The translations under genes and the position numbers were made by a program. Shown one piece after another: positions 1 to 11,962 of a stretch of 64,000 nt of DNA (its first letter is position 1; each line of letters starts with the position of its first letter). The notes below the pieces were generated by a model. That model worked only from the letters and a program-made list of their open reading frames with translations, did no database searches and was not told the origin of the DNA. The DNA comes from Eucalyptus grandis (lineage: Eukaryota > Streptophyta > Magnoliopsida > Myrtales > Myrtaceae), in NCBI RefSeq assembly GCF_016545825.1, contig NC_052619.1:7269501-7333500 (forward strand). Reading direction: 5' to 3'.

Positions 1-419
1 ATTTCAGCAATGACCCAGAAGTTATATAATTTTGCAGGGCAAAAATTGACTCACAGTACCTTTTGCACCCTTGATGTTAGCCTTGTCATCGCACTCTTCA
101 ATTTACGAACCCTATCCAAGTTACGGCTGCTAATCTACAAAGACCACAGACAGCAGACATGCAAATTTAAGAGAAACATTTCAAACTGAGATTGAGCATA
201 GAAGCATGATTGACCAGCCAGCATTAAGACATCGTTGTACAATTCCAAGCATAAAGAGTAATGGCTCGATTAGTACAAAAATCTGTGTTAAGCAAAAGAG
301 GCAAAAGCCCCATAAAAAATTAAAAAAAAAAAAAATTGCTTCATCTCGATCAATCAACACGACCACAACAACAAATCTCTAGGAAAAATAACAAGTAACA
401 AAATTCAGCTGATCATGCA

Positions 420-3400
420 TGTCGCGACCCATTTTTCGGGGTGTGAACCACCTAGGGTTTGGCTAATGGATTGTTAAGCCTAAACTTAACTCGGGCTCTC
501 CCAAGCCCATACCAATTCGCGACTTTCGGTTCAAGTTCTTAACATGCAAATTTTTTAATTCGGAGTCGCCACTAATCTATTTTTGGTGGGTTGATTAGAA
601 ACCCGAGTAAAGTAATAGGAGTTTTACTTTACTCCTACGAACCAGAGATTTGTGAGTCCGGGGACTTGGTTACACTAGATTTCTCTAATGCCCTTTCGGT
701 ACCATTCTTTTAATTTCAAAAATGTTTTTTGCAGACAGCTTGAATTGATTTTAAATTCTAACATGTGAGGTGACCATGCAGGTGAGCAAACCACCAATTT
801 AACACTCAAGAAAGCAAATGAATAAATTGCAGGACTTACCTCATAGCAACGAAAGCATCTGCGTTGTTAGTTTAGAATTCACATCAGCAGTCTTAAATAT
901 GATTTCTAATTAACACGCAATTTTTGTTTTGTTTTCACTTAATTAATGAAAATCATGCAATATGCAATGCATGCCACTAATTTAACATGAAATGATATGA
1001 CATGGCAACATGACTTAGCTATATGACCTAAGCAATATGACATAACTAAGCATGTAGTCTATCCTAAGCATGAGATGATTTATTCTAAATAATTTTTTAT
1101 TTTCCATGAGATTCGAAGTTAAAGAAATGCAACACTTAAACATGCAATCTAAATTAATCTAATGACGGGCAATTTCTAATTAAATGAACCTACCAAAAAT
1201 TACTAAATGACATGCATTGTATGAACCTAATTCTATATGACGTGCACATTTTTATTTTCCTAATAAGCATGCAATCTATCATAATATGCAATGACGTGCA
1301 AAGAATGCCCTAATTCTAATTTTTTCTTTTTTTATTATGAAATTCGAAATTAAAACTGCCAAATAATTAAACATGCAACTTAAATTAAACAAAAACTAAC
1401 ATCCTAAATGAATGCTTTTTTTGGATTTTTTATTTAAGAAATTCGAAATAAATTTCCTATCCTAAACATGCAACATAACCTTAAAACCAGTAATATCCTA
1501 ACATGCATTTAACCTAACTCAAATAAATATTTTTGGGTTTTTCTTTTATGGGTGCAATCAAATAGAGGCATCAAGAAAGCACGGCACCAAATCAAGCAAG
1601 ATATCATCCATGTCCATTTAATTTAGGGAAATAAATTGACGAATCGCATCTCGCGCATGAGATTGGATCGGCCAATTTTTAAATAAAATCACGAATCGTA
1701 TCTCGAGCGTGAGATCGGATTGGTGATTTTTCCGTGCGATTGCGGGTCGTATTTCGGGCATGAAATCGGACCATCAATCATATGCACGTTGCGAAATTAG
1801 GAAGATTTCCTAATTTGAAAGGCCACTCAAATTACGGACATCATAGCGTATCGGGAATTTCCATCACATGCATCAACGGATATTTCAAATGAGGAAACGA
1901 AATATTCGGAAATCAAATAGAACGAAATTTTTACCTAATCCGATATTGATTTCCAAATTTGGACCTTGCGCAATCGGACCGGGATCGCAATCGGCGGGCA
2001 ACAAGGTGGTGGATGACAACTAACAATGGATCGTGGTGGCGATCTGCTGCAGACGGAGGTTCGGCTTGGAAAGCAGCCGAGATAGTGGATTCACGGTGAT
2101 GCCTCGATGATTTGAGACAAGTGATGGCTCACGAGGCAGTGGGGAGGTGCACAGCTAACTCCCAGCCTTACGACATAGACTTCTCGGCATGCCTGCAACA
2201 CTAGGAACTTGCAAAGACAATTAGGAGACACCTTTCTTTGTTTTCTTTTTATATATATGCACCAAGATCTATGGTGGAGGATGATGACTAAGTGGAAACT
2301 CCCTTTGCTACGTGTACCCTCCTCAAGGTCCAGACGGTGGGGAAATTTTGACTGGCTTCGCTCGCTGGATTCGGATGAAATTCAATGGGAAATCTGGGTC
2401 TCGCTAAGCGGTGCCCGGACTTTGCTGGAAGTTGCTCACCGACCTGGAATTGCTGGAGATTTCGCTGCAAGGACTAACAAACCAAGCCAAAAATCACCGC
2501 TCTGCTTCGTCTCTCAGGGTATCGAGTTCCCTTGTATTGATCTTCTGTTGACCTACAAAGAGAAAAAGAAGCAAGAAACTTTTTCCCCTTTTTTTTTTAC
2601 GTCTCCTCCCAATCGTGGCTATCATTTTCTATATCAGGGGATTCAACCAACATTAGAATATTTCAAGGAATGGCAACAGAATATATGGGAACCAAATTAA
2701 CCGAAATTCTTTTTTTGATGTCACGCGTTTCCGAATTTGGACTTGTCGGACGGCGGGAGTGGGGATGGTCACCGTGGCTTGCAAATCACACTCGGGATCA
2801 TCGAGAGCGGAGTCAATTCATGTGCGGTGGAATCCTTTCTTCAGACGTGTGGATGTGTTCTCTGCTTCTTTGATCAGCACACATCTTTATAAACTTTTTA
2901 AAGTACCCACCGCCACATGTTGTTTGGATGAGCGTCAAGGTGGAGCAAATTGTAGGATTGAACTGCTGGGATTCGTGGCTCACGGGGATGCTTCATCAGG
3001 GGGGATCACGACGCAGCTGAGGATGCTAGTGCAGCAGCTCGTCCCGATGGTGGTCTCACAGTGTGGGGCAGCGTTGTGAGCATGAGAGCGCGGCGATGTG
3101 GCCGGCGGGACTCACGTGGCAAGGGAATCTCGACCAAGCTTGGTGAAGCACTCTATCTCTCTCTTATCTCACGGTGTGTCTCTGTGTATTCAGAATTGCC
3201 CCCCTCAATGTGGCCATATGTATCAATATGTCTGGCCCCTTTTTAACCCTACGTATGTTTACTTATTTATAGGGCACGGATTAGGGTTTTTAAATTTTCT
3301 AAATCCATATCCACGAAGATTTCTTTTCGAAACGCAATATTTGTTTTTTTCCAAACGTAATATTTGCTTTTGAATTGAAATCTCACAAAGATAAATCCGT

Positions 3401-3649
3401 AAAATATCTCCGAGGATACAGGCTTTGACCGATTTGCTTTCTTTGTGGGCTTAGTCTAGCCTGTCAATTTAAAGCTCGGAACCATTAATTCGAACTCATC
3501 CACCACCGATCCAATAAACAAATGCAAAAAATGCAAATGCACTTAAATCTATATGCTATGCAATCAATTATTTTTTCCGGAATAAAATTGACCCCTAATT
3601 TTTAATGCAATAAATGACTAATTAGGTCGCCAAAATTTAGGTGTCAACA
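420..3649. mobile_element. Solo LTR-like insertion, 3230 bp, TSD atgca
   Basis: Starts TGTCGCGACC and ends GTGTCAACA, flanked by a 5-bp direct repeat atgca (415-419 and 3650-3654). Joining the flanks restores the intron exactly as it stands at 29860-29885 in MRS2 copy 2, so that copy is the empty site. No internal direct LTR pair, primer site or recognisable pol domain is seen. A solo LTR is most likely, although a non-autonomous element is possible. Read on the minus strand it starts TGTTGACACC, which I associate with long gypsy LTRs (inference). The 163-codon ORF at 2209-2700 resembles nothing I recognise. Confidence 0.82.
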
Positions 3650-4573
3650 ATGCATAACATCACATCAAGCATGCAAAACCAAATGGACCAGTCTTCAAGA
3701 GTTCACCAATCACTCAGGCATAAAATCCTTAGAGGGAAGTAGAAATGCCTGGAATTCGACAAATGAAAGCTACACTGAAGAACATTTCAATCAGTAAAAC
3801 AATACCTATTTTCAAACAAATAATATTATTAGTTACACTAAAAACTGCAAATGGCAGTGTTCAGCCGCGTATCACTCCTTTAGAAGGAGAAGCAACAAAA
3901 ACAATTAAAGAACCTTAACAGAGCATTTTTATTTTTGGTTTATTTATTTCGATGGTTAAGTGAATCTACTTACTTTTGAGGTGAGCTCATCTAAAGCAGG
4001 ATAAGCAGCAGTCTCCAATTCAGTAGTACGTGCTGCAAGAAAGCTACAAATTGCTTCCAAAGCTACCTCCACGGCGCGAAATTCAAATGGAGACTCTGCA
4101 TTGCATCATATAACAACTATTTAAAGATGGCCCGCTTACAACAAATCCAATTTGAAAGAGCCAACTCAAACACACCCCATACCATCATCTTCCCCAGCTT
4201 CAACATCATTCTGTACATGAGAGTACTCTTCTGCATCATCTTGACCCTGGCATATGGCATTTACAGCTAATCGCCGTTGGAGCTCCTCAACAACTGGTAT
4301 AACATTTATATCTGATGGGTCTCGAAGCAACACCTACAAGCCAATAATGCAAGTGCCATCGCTACTTATGATATAAAACATGAAAATAAACTGACCCAGA
4401 ACTAACTTAGTTCTTACATAAGGGAGAAAGAAATTTCCCACTAGAAGATATCAAATTCCATTCTTGCACAACCATTTAAGTATTTCATAAGAAAGGTTGT
4501 AATTTATCTCTGGGAAAAAGCATGAATATAAGTACCTAGCTAGTTAAGCAGTCTAACATAAAAACAGAGACAC

Positions 4574-4666
4574 CTGTTCGTGCAAAAGGTCTGCGTAGCT
4601 GAACGGCAAAGAGGAAATATCTAAGGACTTGAGGATAACGAGAAAGCTGTGTTCAGTCATAATTGG
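4574..4666 (-). other. Candidate in-frame cassette exon of MRS2 copy 1 (93 nt)
   Basis: Open 93-nt segment between the HIKAII exon and the VLLRD exon, with a pyrimidine-rich acceptor ending TTTCCAG and a GT donor after GAACAG. It is phase 0 at both ends and would insert 31 residues beginning PIMTEHSF. By eye it is identical base for base to 30810-30902 in copy 2, although the copies differ elsewhere. The family joins the two flanking exons directly, so this would be an alternative exon. No transcript evidence is available here. Confidence 0.4.
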
Positions 4667-5276
4667 CTGGAAATAAAAGGAAAAGGCATATGATAATTTC
4701 AGAATTGAAGGCTTTTACTGTGTTGAACAGTTGCCATTCAAGCTTGCAACTGAAAGACAAGTTATGCTGAACCAGGGAGAAAATCAGTGCTCGGCTAATT
4801 AAGGCCCGGCGACTAAACATTTAGCAACCTCAGAATTCCAGTCGATGGTACTAGAACTCATTGCGATGAAAAAGCACTTCATCAAATGTAAGAAGAAAAA
4901 ACTCAACTGAATTAGTCAAAGAAACATGAAAACATCCCAAGCTAAACCAAAGCAAGCTCTTCCGATACAGAAGTGACGACACACGGGGCTTCCAGACTTC
5001 ACACAAGTACCGCTCTGCTCAAAACCTCTTTGGCAATGATAATTGCCTTGATATGCTGCAAAAAGTTCAAACACCCACAAATGCAACAGTGAAAAAAAAA
5101 AAAAAAAAAAACCGAAAGTCAGCACCAACAATTCAAGGAACTTCAAGAAGAAAGGAGAGAGAGAGAGAGAGACCCATTTATAAACAAGACTGAAAAATAA
5201 AAAGGGGACCTCCAAATTGAGAAGATGGTCCTCTCACGGCCGAGGATGGTGCAGGGGTAGCACAAGAGCGGGTCGA

Positions 5277-5496
5277 CATGTTACTCTCCAAGGTGCTTGT
5301 TTCTTCAAAATAGAATGATACTTAATTTTACTTGCCAATGGAAGAACACTGCATCTAGAAAGTAATCTCTTTGAGAAAGAAAAGGCACCATTACATTGTT
5401 TCGTGATGCACATTTCCCACTCTTTTCAATCTTACAGTATTTAATAATGTCCAGCATTCATATAATATGAGGGCTTCCATACTTTGGAACATTATC
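5277..5496 (+). repeat. Dispersed repeat R, left part
   Basis: About 220 bp similar to 23840-24060 and 24670-24900 (shared words include gttactct, gatactt, tacttgcca, agaaagtaatctct, aatgtcca). It abuts the truncated exon 1 of MRS2 copy 1 and continues at 8944 after the gypsy solo LTR. Similar sequence lies in opposite orientation at 21273-21910. No coding potential recognised. Confidence 0.7.
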
Positions 5497-8400
5497 TGTG
5501 ACATCCTGATTTTTCAAATCTGATTTCAATTGAATAAATTGGGCTTTTCGTCGACGCGCCTATAGTGCTATTCTCTGAGTTGGCTACTCATGAGATAACT
5601 GGTCTATCTAGAAAAGCAATTAAGGAATCAAAACGCAATGGACTTGAGAATTTGACTAGGAATTAACTGCTTGACCATGTCGATCTGTAAGAAACTTTAC
5701 GGCACTGTCAGAATCGATCAGAGATCAGAGATAGGTCGATTCGATTAAGATACATGATCAAGGTGTGGGTGATTCCACCTGATTGCAAAATTCTCATCAA
5801 TCGACACTAAATTGATTTTCTGACGTTTTGGGTACCCTGTGTCCGTAATTGAAACCTCGAGATTTTCACGACAATCGAGAGTCGCCAATGTGTCGAAGAT
5901 GCACTATGTGACTCGAGATAAATCGATCACGGGTCAATTGCACAAAAAAAATTCCTAAAAGTTACCCAGTAGATTAGGTCATGCTAAAAGCGCGCCGGAT
6001 TGAAAATAACCGTGAATTTGAACCCGATTTCATAAATCCAAAGTTCTGTGGTGTCACGAGCTATTTTAGGGACATCGACTCATTCTCGGAAAAATTTTCA
6101 GAGATTCCGAGGTTTTTACAGAAAATGGATTCGGACATCACATAAAATTAACGGAAATTCGGATTGGCCGAATTGAAGGGATTTTCGACTTGCAAACCGA
6201 GCTATATGACGAAGGGGACTTGTAGAAATTATGTGGACTTTTTCTACATCAAATTTGGACATCAAATTGAAGAATTTGGGTGGAAGTTGAAGCTTTATTG
6301 AGGAAATTCGGAATTAGAAAAAGGGCAGCATTTGTGGGCATCAAAATGAGTTTAATTGTGAAGATTATTGCAAGAAAATATTGTGAGATAAGGGATAAGA
6401 TTGAGCACTATTTGGGGACCAAGCAATTAAGTTTTTGGATAAGTTTATGGACTTTTCTCTCTCTTCCCCGAAACTTCAGTCGCACGCCTCACTGGCCTCC
6501 TCCTCCTTCGCATCTTCGGGCACGTCTCTCTTTCCTTCAGTCAAAGCACCCCGCACCCCACGTACGAAGCAGCTTCTGCTCTTGCCTTTCCTTCATCCTT
6601 TTGTCTTCAATTGAAGTCTGCAATTCCCCACGTCTGTTCTCCACGATTTCCCCTCCATCTTGCTGCCACGCCATCCACCGGTCAACTCTTCTCTTCAGCA
6701 AGGCCATTGTTGACCGAAGAAGCCCAGAGCTCCACCGAAGACCTAGGCCCACGCGTCTTCAATTTTGCCGAGCTACCACCGTCTGAAGAAGCCCCCACCA
6801 GCTTCTCCACCGAAACAGTTTCGGTCTTGCCGCGCTGCCATCTCCAAAGCCCACCGAAGTCAGCTGAGTTCCTGCTTTGTTGACCCTGCTGCCGTGTGTC
6901 TTCATCGAGCAAACGGCCAGCTCGCTCGCGCCAGCAACGTCCCAGCTGCCACCTCTCACGTCCGCGTGGTCTTCCCTAGCAGCAGCTCTTGCTGCTTCCT
7001 TCGTCCGCATCTTCAGCCCTTCATCACCGAAGCCAGCAGTCCAGCGAACTCCCCTCCTTTGCTGCTTCTCTCGCCTGGCCCGGCTTGCACGCCAGCCCAC
7101 AGCCCAGCCCACGAGTTCACAGAATTCCTGCAGTAGCCCAAGCTGTCGCTCGTGAACTTTCAGCCTTGAAGCCCAGAAATATTAGTCCAGCAGGCCCATT
7201 CTGTTCAGTCCATCAACAGCTCACTTCCAATTTCAGTCCAGCAACTTCAGCCCGTTGAGTTCAGCGAAGCCCGCGATTTTGAGGCCCAAGCCCACGAAGT
7301 CGACCCGCTTCAAGCCCATCCAATTCAAAAGCAAATCTCATATTGGACTGAGATTTGCTAGGCCCGTTTTAGGCCCAACCCGAGTGTCTGCTGACGCCGT
7401 CGAAAATTCGGATTTCGGCTGCCGTCGTGCCATTGTCGCGGTGAACCATTTTCCATAATTAACCGGTCATTTTATACTCTAAACTCTGCTTAGTAGGCTA
7501 ATGATGTTTAAGGGGTGTTTAGATTTATTTTATTAGGAATTAGGTGATTAGTTAGATTAAATTAGAAATGTAATTATTTAATTGAGCATGTTAGGTGGTT
7601 AGCATGGTTTAGCTAAGGCCTAAATAAATTGTACTGTTTATCTAGAAAGGTTCGGGAATTTTTCGGGTCCGTATTGGTTATTAATTTAATGATCCCGCCT
7701 AGGTTTATATTTTTAGAATTTAAATTGATTTATTTAATTAATTTCAGTAATTATTTAATTATTCAATATTTTCTGGAAATTAGACCGAGATAGCCGGTAA
7801 CCAAAATTTTGTGCTGATTGCAATGGTGTGGTTAATTTCTACAATTGAGTGTTAAATTATGCAAATTGAGTGCCGATTGGATTTTTGGTATTTAATTCTA
7901 AAATTGTGAATCTCCAATATTTATTCAGAAAATCCCGAGTGTAGGGTTTTGACACCGAAAATAGTTTTTAGTACTATATGAAATAGTGGGATTTCAAAAA
8001 GGAATAATATCAATTTTTCTAGGTCAAGTTGACCGTATACTTACACACGAGTAATTTCATGTGAATTTATAATATGAAGAAAAAATGCCAAGTTCACCAT
8101 TTTAATTGAATCATTTGAGTGTAATGCACGGTGCCTTAGGCCATATTTGAGTGATTGTGTGATCGTTAAGAGAAATCGTCCCAAGCTGTTAAGCTGAACA
8201 TTATCCCTATTTGGGATACCCCTGGACAACGGGAAACTGGTCGCAGTAAATTCTAGACCCTATGCTCATTCGTGAAAGCTGTCTAATAAAGAGACGTCAC
8301 ATGCTCAATGGGGTGAGACGAAGCCTGGCGATGCCAAAAGATTGCCGAACAAAGAGTAGGCCGTGTTATATGCCGAGATCAAAACTAGGAACGCATGATT

Positions 8401-8943
8401 AATTGAGTGTGGCGTTTCAATTATTGGAGCTTATTTGTTGTTCATGCTCTCATGTTGTCTGTGATATAAATTGTACTAACCTTGCATGGTGGATCTAAGA
8501 TGAGATAAGTCTCATTGATTGTATGATTGTGTGATTAGGACACTTATGTGCGTATTTCCCTCTTAATTGGGGTTTAAAGCTTAGACTCGCTAAGATTATA
8601 TCTGTGGGACAACATTTTCAGGGTCATCGAGTGGAGGACCTAGAGCTGAGAGGAGGTGATCGGAAGCGTAGGTTAGTTAGGACCGCTTCTTTTTGGAAGA
8701 CCAGTCTTTTGTAATCCTTTGGCCATAGACTTTTATACATGACTCAGTATATATATAAAAGCATATTTGTTTGTGAATCTATTTTCATGCTTTTCTATCC
8801 CGAGATGATTATTGTCAGGGGATTTATAATCTGTTTCCGCATGTGCAATAAAACAAAAAAGTTTGGCGACAAATCATGGGAAGTCGCAAAATTATCATTG
8901 ACCAGAGAGGGATGGGCACACGCTCAAGATTCGGAGCGTGACA
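5497..8943 (+). mobile_element. Gypsy-type solo LTR, 3447 bp, TSD ttatc
   Basis: Begins TGTGACATCC and ends GGAGCGTGACA, with a 5-bp TSD ttatc at 5492-5496 and 8944-8948. Closing the gap gives acattatccata, matching the uninterrupted paralogs near 24050 and 24890. It belongs to the same family as the LTR of element C (52796-55669): same termini and a similar AT-rich block (here about 7680-7960). A GC-rich stretch at about 6470-7260 gives long ORFs in several frames, all rich in Ala, Ser, Pro and Arg, which I do not take as genes. The termini fit del/Tekay-like chromoviruses (inference). Confidence 0.88.
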
Positions 8944-8979
8944 TTATCCATACTTGCTTTTGATTTTGTATATTAAGCT

Positions 8980-9014
<35 letters not shown>

Positions 9015-9400
9015 TTTTGTCAATAATTTATCTAAGTTTATTAGCTATCAAGGCATCAAATTTGTGCATTTTTATTTTATTGGATATTGTCTAAATTTGG
9101 AGATCCTTTTGAGAAACCTACATGTTAGCTCAATGCATTTTGGACGGTCTAGATTGATTCTTTTGTCCTTTATTTTTATTTCACCTTTTACCCTTTTCTT
9201 CCTTTCTGAATCTACCCCCTCCTGTCCGTTGCACTACACGCCACGCATGCATCACGCGAGGTTGTTGTTGTCCGCCGTCGTCCCCGTCGCCACTGTGCCC
9301 TCGCCGACACGTAGTCGTCCCCCAAATTTATCTAGTCAAGGCCGACGAGAGAGAGAGATGTTTGAATATCCAGGGCATCTTGATATTTCGGAGTAGGGTT
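8944..9400 (+). repeat. Dispersed repeat R, right part, with a TTTA microsatellite
   Basis: Continuation of R after the solo LTR. It aligns with 24055-24480 and 24895-25290 (words gcttttgattttgta, tgcattttggacgg). A perfect TTTA tract occupies about 8980-9016 where the paralogs have a short T-rich stretch. No gene seen. Confidence 0.7.
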
Positions 9401-9471
9401 TCACGAGAATTTCTAGCAGACTATAGCACAACCTGGCGAATCAATCAAAAGATAACAAAAAGAACGAACAA

Positions 9472-9629
9472 TTTGTTTTTTTTTTTTTTTTTTTTGTCAG
9501 TCCTACTCTACGCCTACTCTATACTCACTCTCAGACTTTTGCCCTTGCCTCTTGCAGGGCGTGAGAGTCGAAACCCACTCCTGAAACTTACTCGTCCCTA
9601 CCCCATCCCCCTGAGAAGGTGGGGATTTG
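9472..9629 (-). mobile_element. SINE, minus orientation, 12-bp TSD
   Basis: Poly-T of about 20 bases at the left end (the A-tail of a minus-strand copy), and a direct repeat aagaacgaacaa at 9460-9471 and 9630-9641. The body matches the reverse complement of the SINE at 20229-20414, including the block around gagtcgaaacccactcctg. No coding capacity. SINEs rely on LINE enzymes for mobility. Confidence 0.78.
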
Positions 9630-9641
9630 AAGAACGAACAA

Positions 9642-9820
9642 ATTATTAGACGGCTTTATTTTTTCTAAAAGCTTAGACCGTTAAGAAATCGGCCGAGAAA
9701 GACGTGGAAGGAAGAAATTAATTTCCATTAAACTTTTGTGCAGACTAGGACTACAATTTAAGCTAATTTATTGTGATAACAATAAGAGTACATCATGCAT
9801 AATGACACTGCAATCATGAA
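9642..9820. repeat. Segment paralogous to 26140-26310
   Basis: About 180 bp similar to the stretch left of the Copia relic downstream of MRS2 copy 2 (shared gttaggaaatcgg-like and gagtacatcatgcata words). It shows that this block was once MRS2 downstream flank. Nothing coding. Confidence 0.6.
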
Positions 9821-9824
9821 ACTT

Positions 9825-10575
9825 GTTTTTAGTCAATTCAATCTTAAACATTTTACAATTATGTCAATCCAGTCCATTAGGCTAATTTTGGCTAGTAGGA
9901 TCTGACATAGGTCATCTAATTCAGTCCTAAAATATTTTTTACCAATTCAATCATAAAATTTTTGCAATTATACCTATTCAATTCATCTAAGCGCTGATGT
10001 GGACATCAGCCATCCAACCAATGCTGACGTAGTAATTTTTAAATAATTTTTAAAATTTTTAAAATTTTTATTAAGTTTTTATTTTTCCTCTTCCTTTTTC
10101 TTTTCTTTTTTTCTCCTTTTCCTTCTTTTGCTTCTTTGCCCATAGTGGCCAGCGAGGTTGGATGAGGGCCGTGAAGCCCTCATCGGCTCATGGACTCTAA
10201 TGACGGTCATAGCTCTCTCTCGGCCTCTACCAGATCTGGGCGAGGCCAACTTGGCTGCAGGTGAAGGCGACCTCGCCCACAGTTGGCAAGACCATGGCAG
10301 CCTTTGTCCGAGCCATGGCCTTGCTAGCTGCGGGCAAGGTAAAGAAACAGGAAAGGAAAAATAACAAAGTTAGTTAAAAAATTGAAAAAATTATTAACAA
10401 ATTGCCACGTTAATATTGGTTGGACAGTCGGAATTCACGTTAATGCCGGTCGGCAAAAATTGACCGAATGAACTAAATCAACACAATTACAAAAGATTTA
10501 GAATTGAATTGACTAGAAAAACAGGTTAAGACTGAATTAGTACAATTGTAATAAGTTTATAATTTTTTTTTGGTA
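9825..10575. mobile_element. Foldback/MITE-like element with GC-rich centre
   Basis: The left arm (tagtcaattcaatct, acaattatgtcaat) and the reverse complement of the right arm (tagtcaattcaattct, gtaattgtgttgat) form imperfect inverted repeats of 150 bp or more. The centre (10140-10345) is GC-rich, with words such as gaggccaacttggctgcagg. It lies between MRS2-derived flank (9642-9820) and a stray MRS2 exon (10581-10699), so it sits inside a decayed MRS2 copy. I could not fix the TSD. Confidence 0.5.
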
Positions 10576-10580
10576 ATTTT

Positions 10581-10699
10581 CCCTTTGAACATGTATCCAT
10601 GGTAGTCGTTCCAATTATAAGGTATGTTCACACTACAAATGTCGGCAACAAAAGAATAGATGGGAAAACAAAATAGTTCCTAAACTCAGAGAGCTCTAG
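10581..10699 (-). pseudogene. Stray MRS2 transmembrane exon
   Basis: Homologous to the penultimate MRS2 exon of copy 2 (27398-27517), which carries the first transmembrane helix and the GMN position. The fragment has small indels and in-frame stops. Its acceptor reads GCAA instead of GCAG, so it could not be spliced. The base triplet at the Met position of GMN is GTG (Val), as in copy 2. Neighbouring exons are absent. Confidence 0.75.
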
Positions 10700-10739
10700 T
10701 TGCAACCATAGACAGAGAAAAAAAGAGAGTAGAAAACAG

Positions 10740-10930
10740 AAAAATAAAAATTAATAAAAATTCGAAAAAAAAAAAATTATTAAAATATTATTAAAAATTA
10801 TCTATGTTGCCGGTCGTACCACATAAGACCGCTGACTTCCACATTAGCAAATTTCGATCAGAATTGACCAAATGAACTCAACTGGTAAAATTAAAAGGTT
10901 TAGGACTAAATTGACAAAAGTATAATAGGT
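10740..10930. repeat. Half copy of the 9.8 kb foldback family
   Basis: An AT-rich arm followed by ccggtcg, cacattagcaaatttcg and ggtttaggactaaattgac, the same vocabulary as the right arm of 9825-10575. No second arm found. Confidence 0.45.
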
Positions 10931-11956
10931 TGAAAAAATGGCACATGTCAATCTCAAAGATGATGAACTTCTTTAAACACTTAAGCAGGGACTAGGGAGT
11001 AAGGATTACAAATTGAGTTTTATTAATATCTCGTGATGTTTGAGTTTTATTTGTATTTCTTTAAACGGCAGCTATCGTTACTAGGGTAATATTCTTTCCT
11101 AGAAGGCGAAATTCATCCAAACAATTGAAAAGGAATCCTTATTCCGATGGACGGTATTATTTGGCACGATAATTCATTTGATGATTCTTTGTTCATAGAA
11201 ATCAAATGAGGTTTTAGGATATTACCGTGCAATATTCGATTTGAGCCATAATTGCTCCGTGGTAGTTGGTGAGCCTTTCACAATAGGTTTATCAATGTAT
11301 CCAAAGGTTACTATTCTTTTTACATAAAATAGCAAATGCCCGAAGCACAAATCGGCCAAAGGTTTGCTCAAAATGTAATTCGAACTTATTGCCACAATTG
11401 CCGTGTGGTATGCGACTAATGTTGATCTCTCCAGAAAGGATTAGTACTATGGTGGACTATATGGACTATATGGACTATCTCCCCCTAATTGTAGTCTTTC
11501 ACCCCAGGCCCAACTTGCCTGTTTGCTGAACGGCCCAACTTGTCAAGCTAGTTCTTACCAAAGGAGATATTTGCCGGATTCCGACAATATTTTTAAGTTG
11601 AACACAAAAAATCATTTGTACTTGACATGTAACATCGAGGGAACTTAACATTCAAATGGGATATTGAGTTCTCTAAAGTTTATGGTATTGCTCGTATTCA
11701 CTCACTTTTAAAAGTTAGACTTTTGTGACTTCTATCGTCGAAATATCTTAATTTGAAGAAATTCAGTCAATTCATTGATTTAAGTTCAATATGGAACCCC
11801 GATTTTGCATTTTAAGAAATTAGAATAGCATAGATTAATTCATTTGCTCATGTATATGATCGTATGTGGACAGTACCGGACGAAGGGAAACAGAAGGACT
11901 TAGGAACAAGAATTTCTTGCTACAAGATAGCACGCATAACATAGTCAATCTCTATA
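10931..11956. other. Intergenic, nothing recognised
   Basis: No convincing ORF, RNA gene or transposon terminus seen. A short run of three atggactat-type units lies at about 11450-11480. The last part is probably downstream flank of the SEO gene. Confidence 0.5.
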
Positions 11957-11962
11957 TTTATT
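11957..11962 (-). terminator. Candidate poly(A) signal of the SEO gene
   Basis: AATAAA on the minus strand, about 245 nt past the SEO stop codon at 12205-12207, a plausible plant 3' UTR length. Position and motif only. Confidence 0.35.

Larger units (their letters stand above)
1..5276 (-). pseudogene. MRS2-I-like Mg2+ transporter, decayed 5' part (copy 1)
   Basis: Relic of a CorA/MRS2-type magnesium transporter gene; the family forms pentameric Mg2+ channels in plant membranes. Exons seen, in transcript order: partial exon 1 (5276-5210), 5055-5026, 4333-4183, 4095-3974 and 134-60, all with GT-AG borders matching copy 2 at 27.2-32.3 kb. The rest would lie left of the window. Damage: exon 1 keeps only its 3' end, because homology to copy 2 stops at 5276 and the start codon and about 60 N-terminal residues are gone. 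A 1-nt deletion near 5223 shifts the frame at the [10 protein letters not shown] block. In exon 2 [10 protein letters not shown] has become HIKAIIIAKE. A 3.23 kb solo LTR lies in the intron between the last two exons. Family identity rests on collinear exons; I regard it as non-functional. Confidence 0.88.

Noticed and set aside
2209..3373. ORFs of 67-163 codons at 2209-2700 and 2670-3373
   Set aside because: Inside the solo LTR-like insertion, with no similarity recognised and no splice or promoter context.
6280..7458. Overlapping ORFs of 67-168 codons on both strands
   Set aside because: They lie in the GC-rich part of a solo LTR, are open in nearly all frames and are rich in Ala, Ser, Pro and Arg with no recognisable domain.
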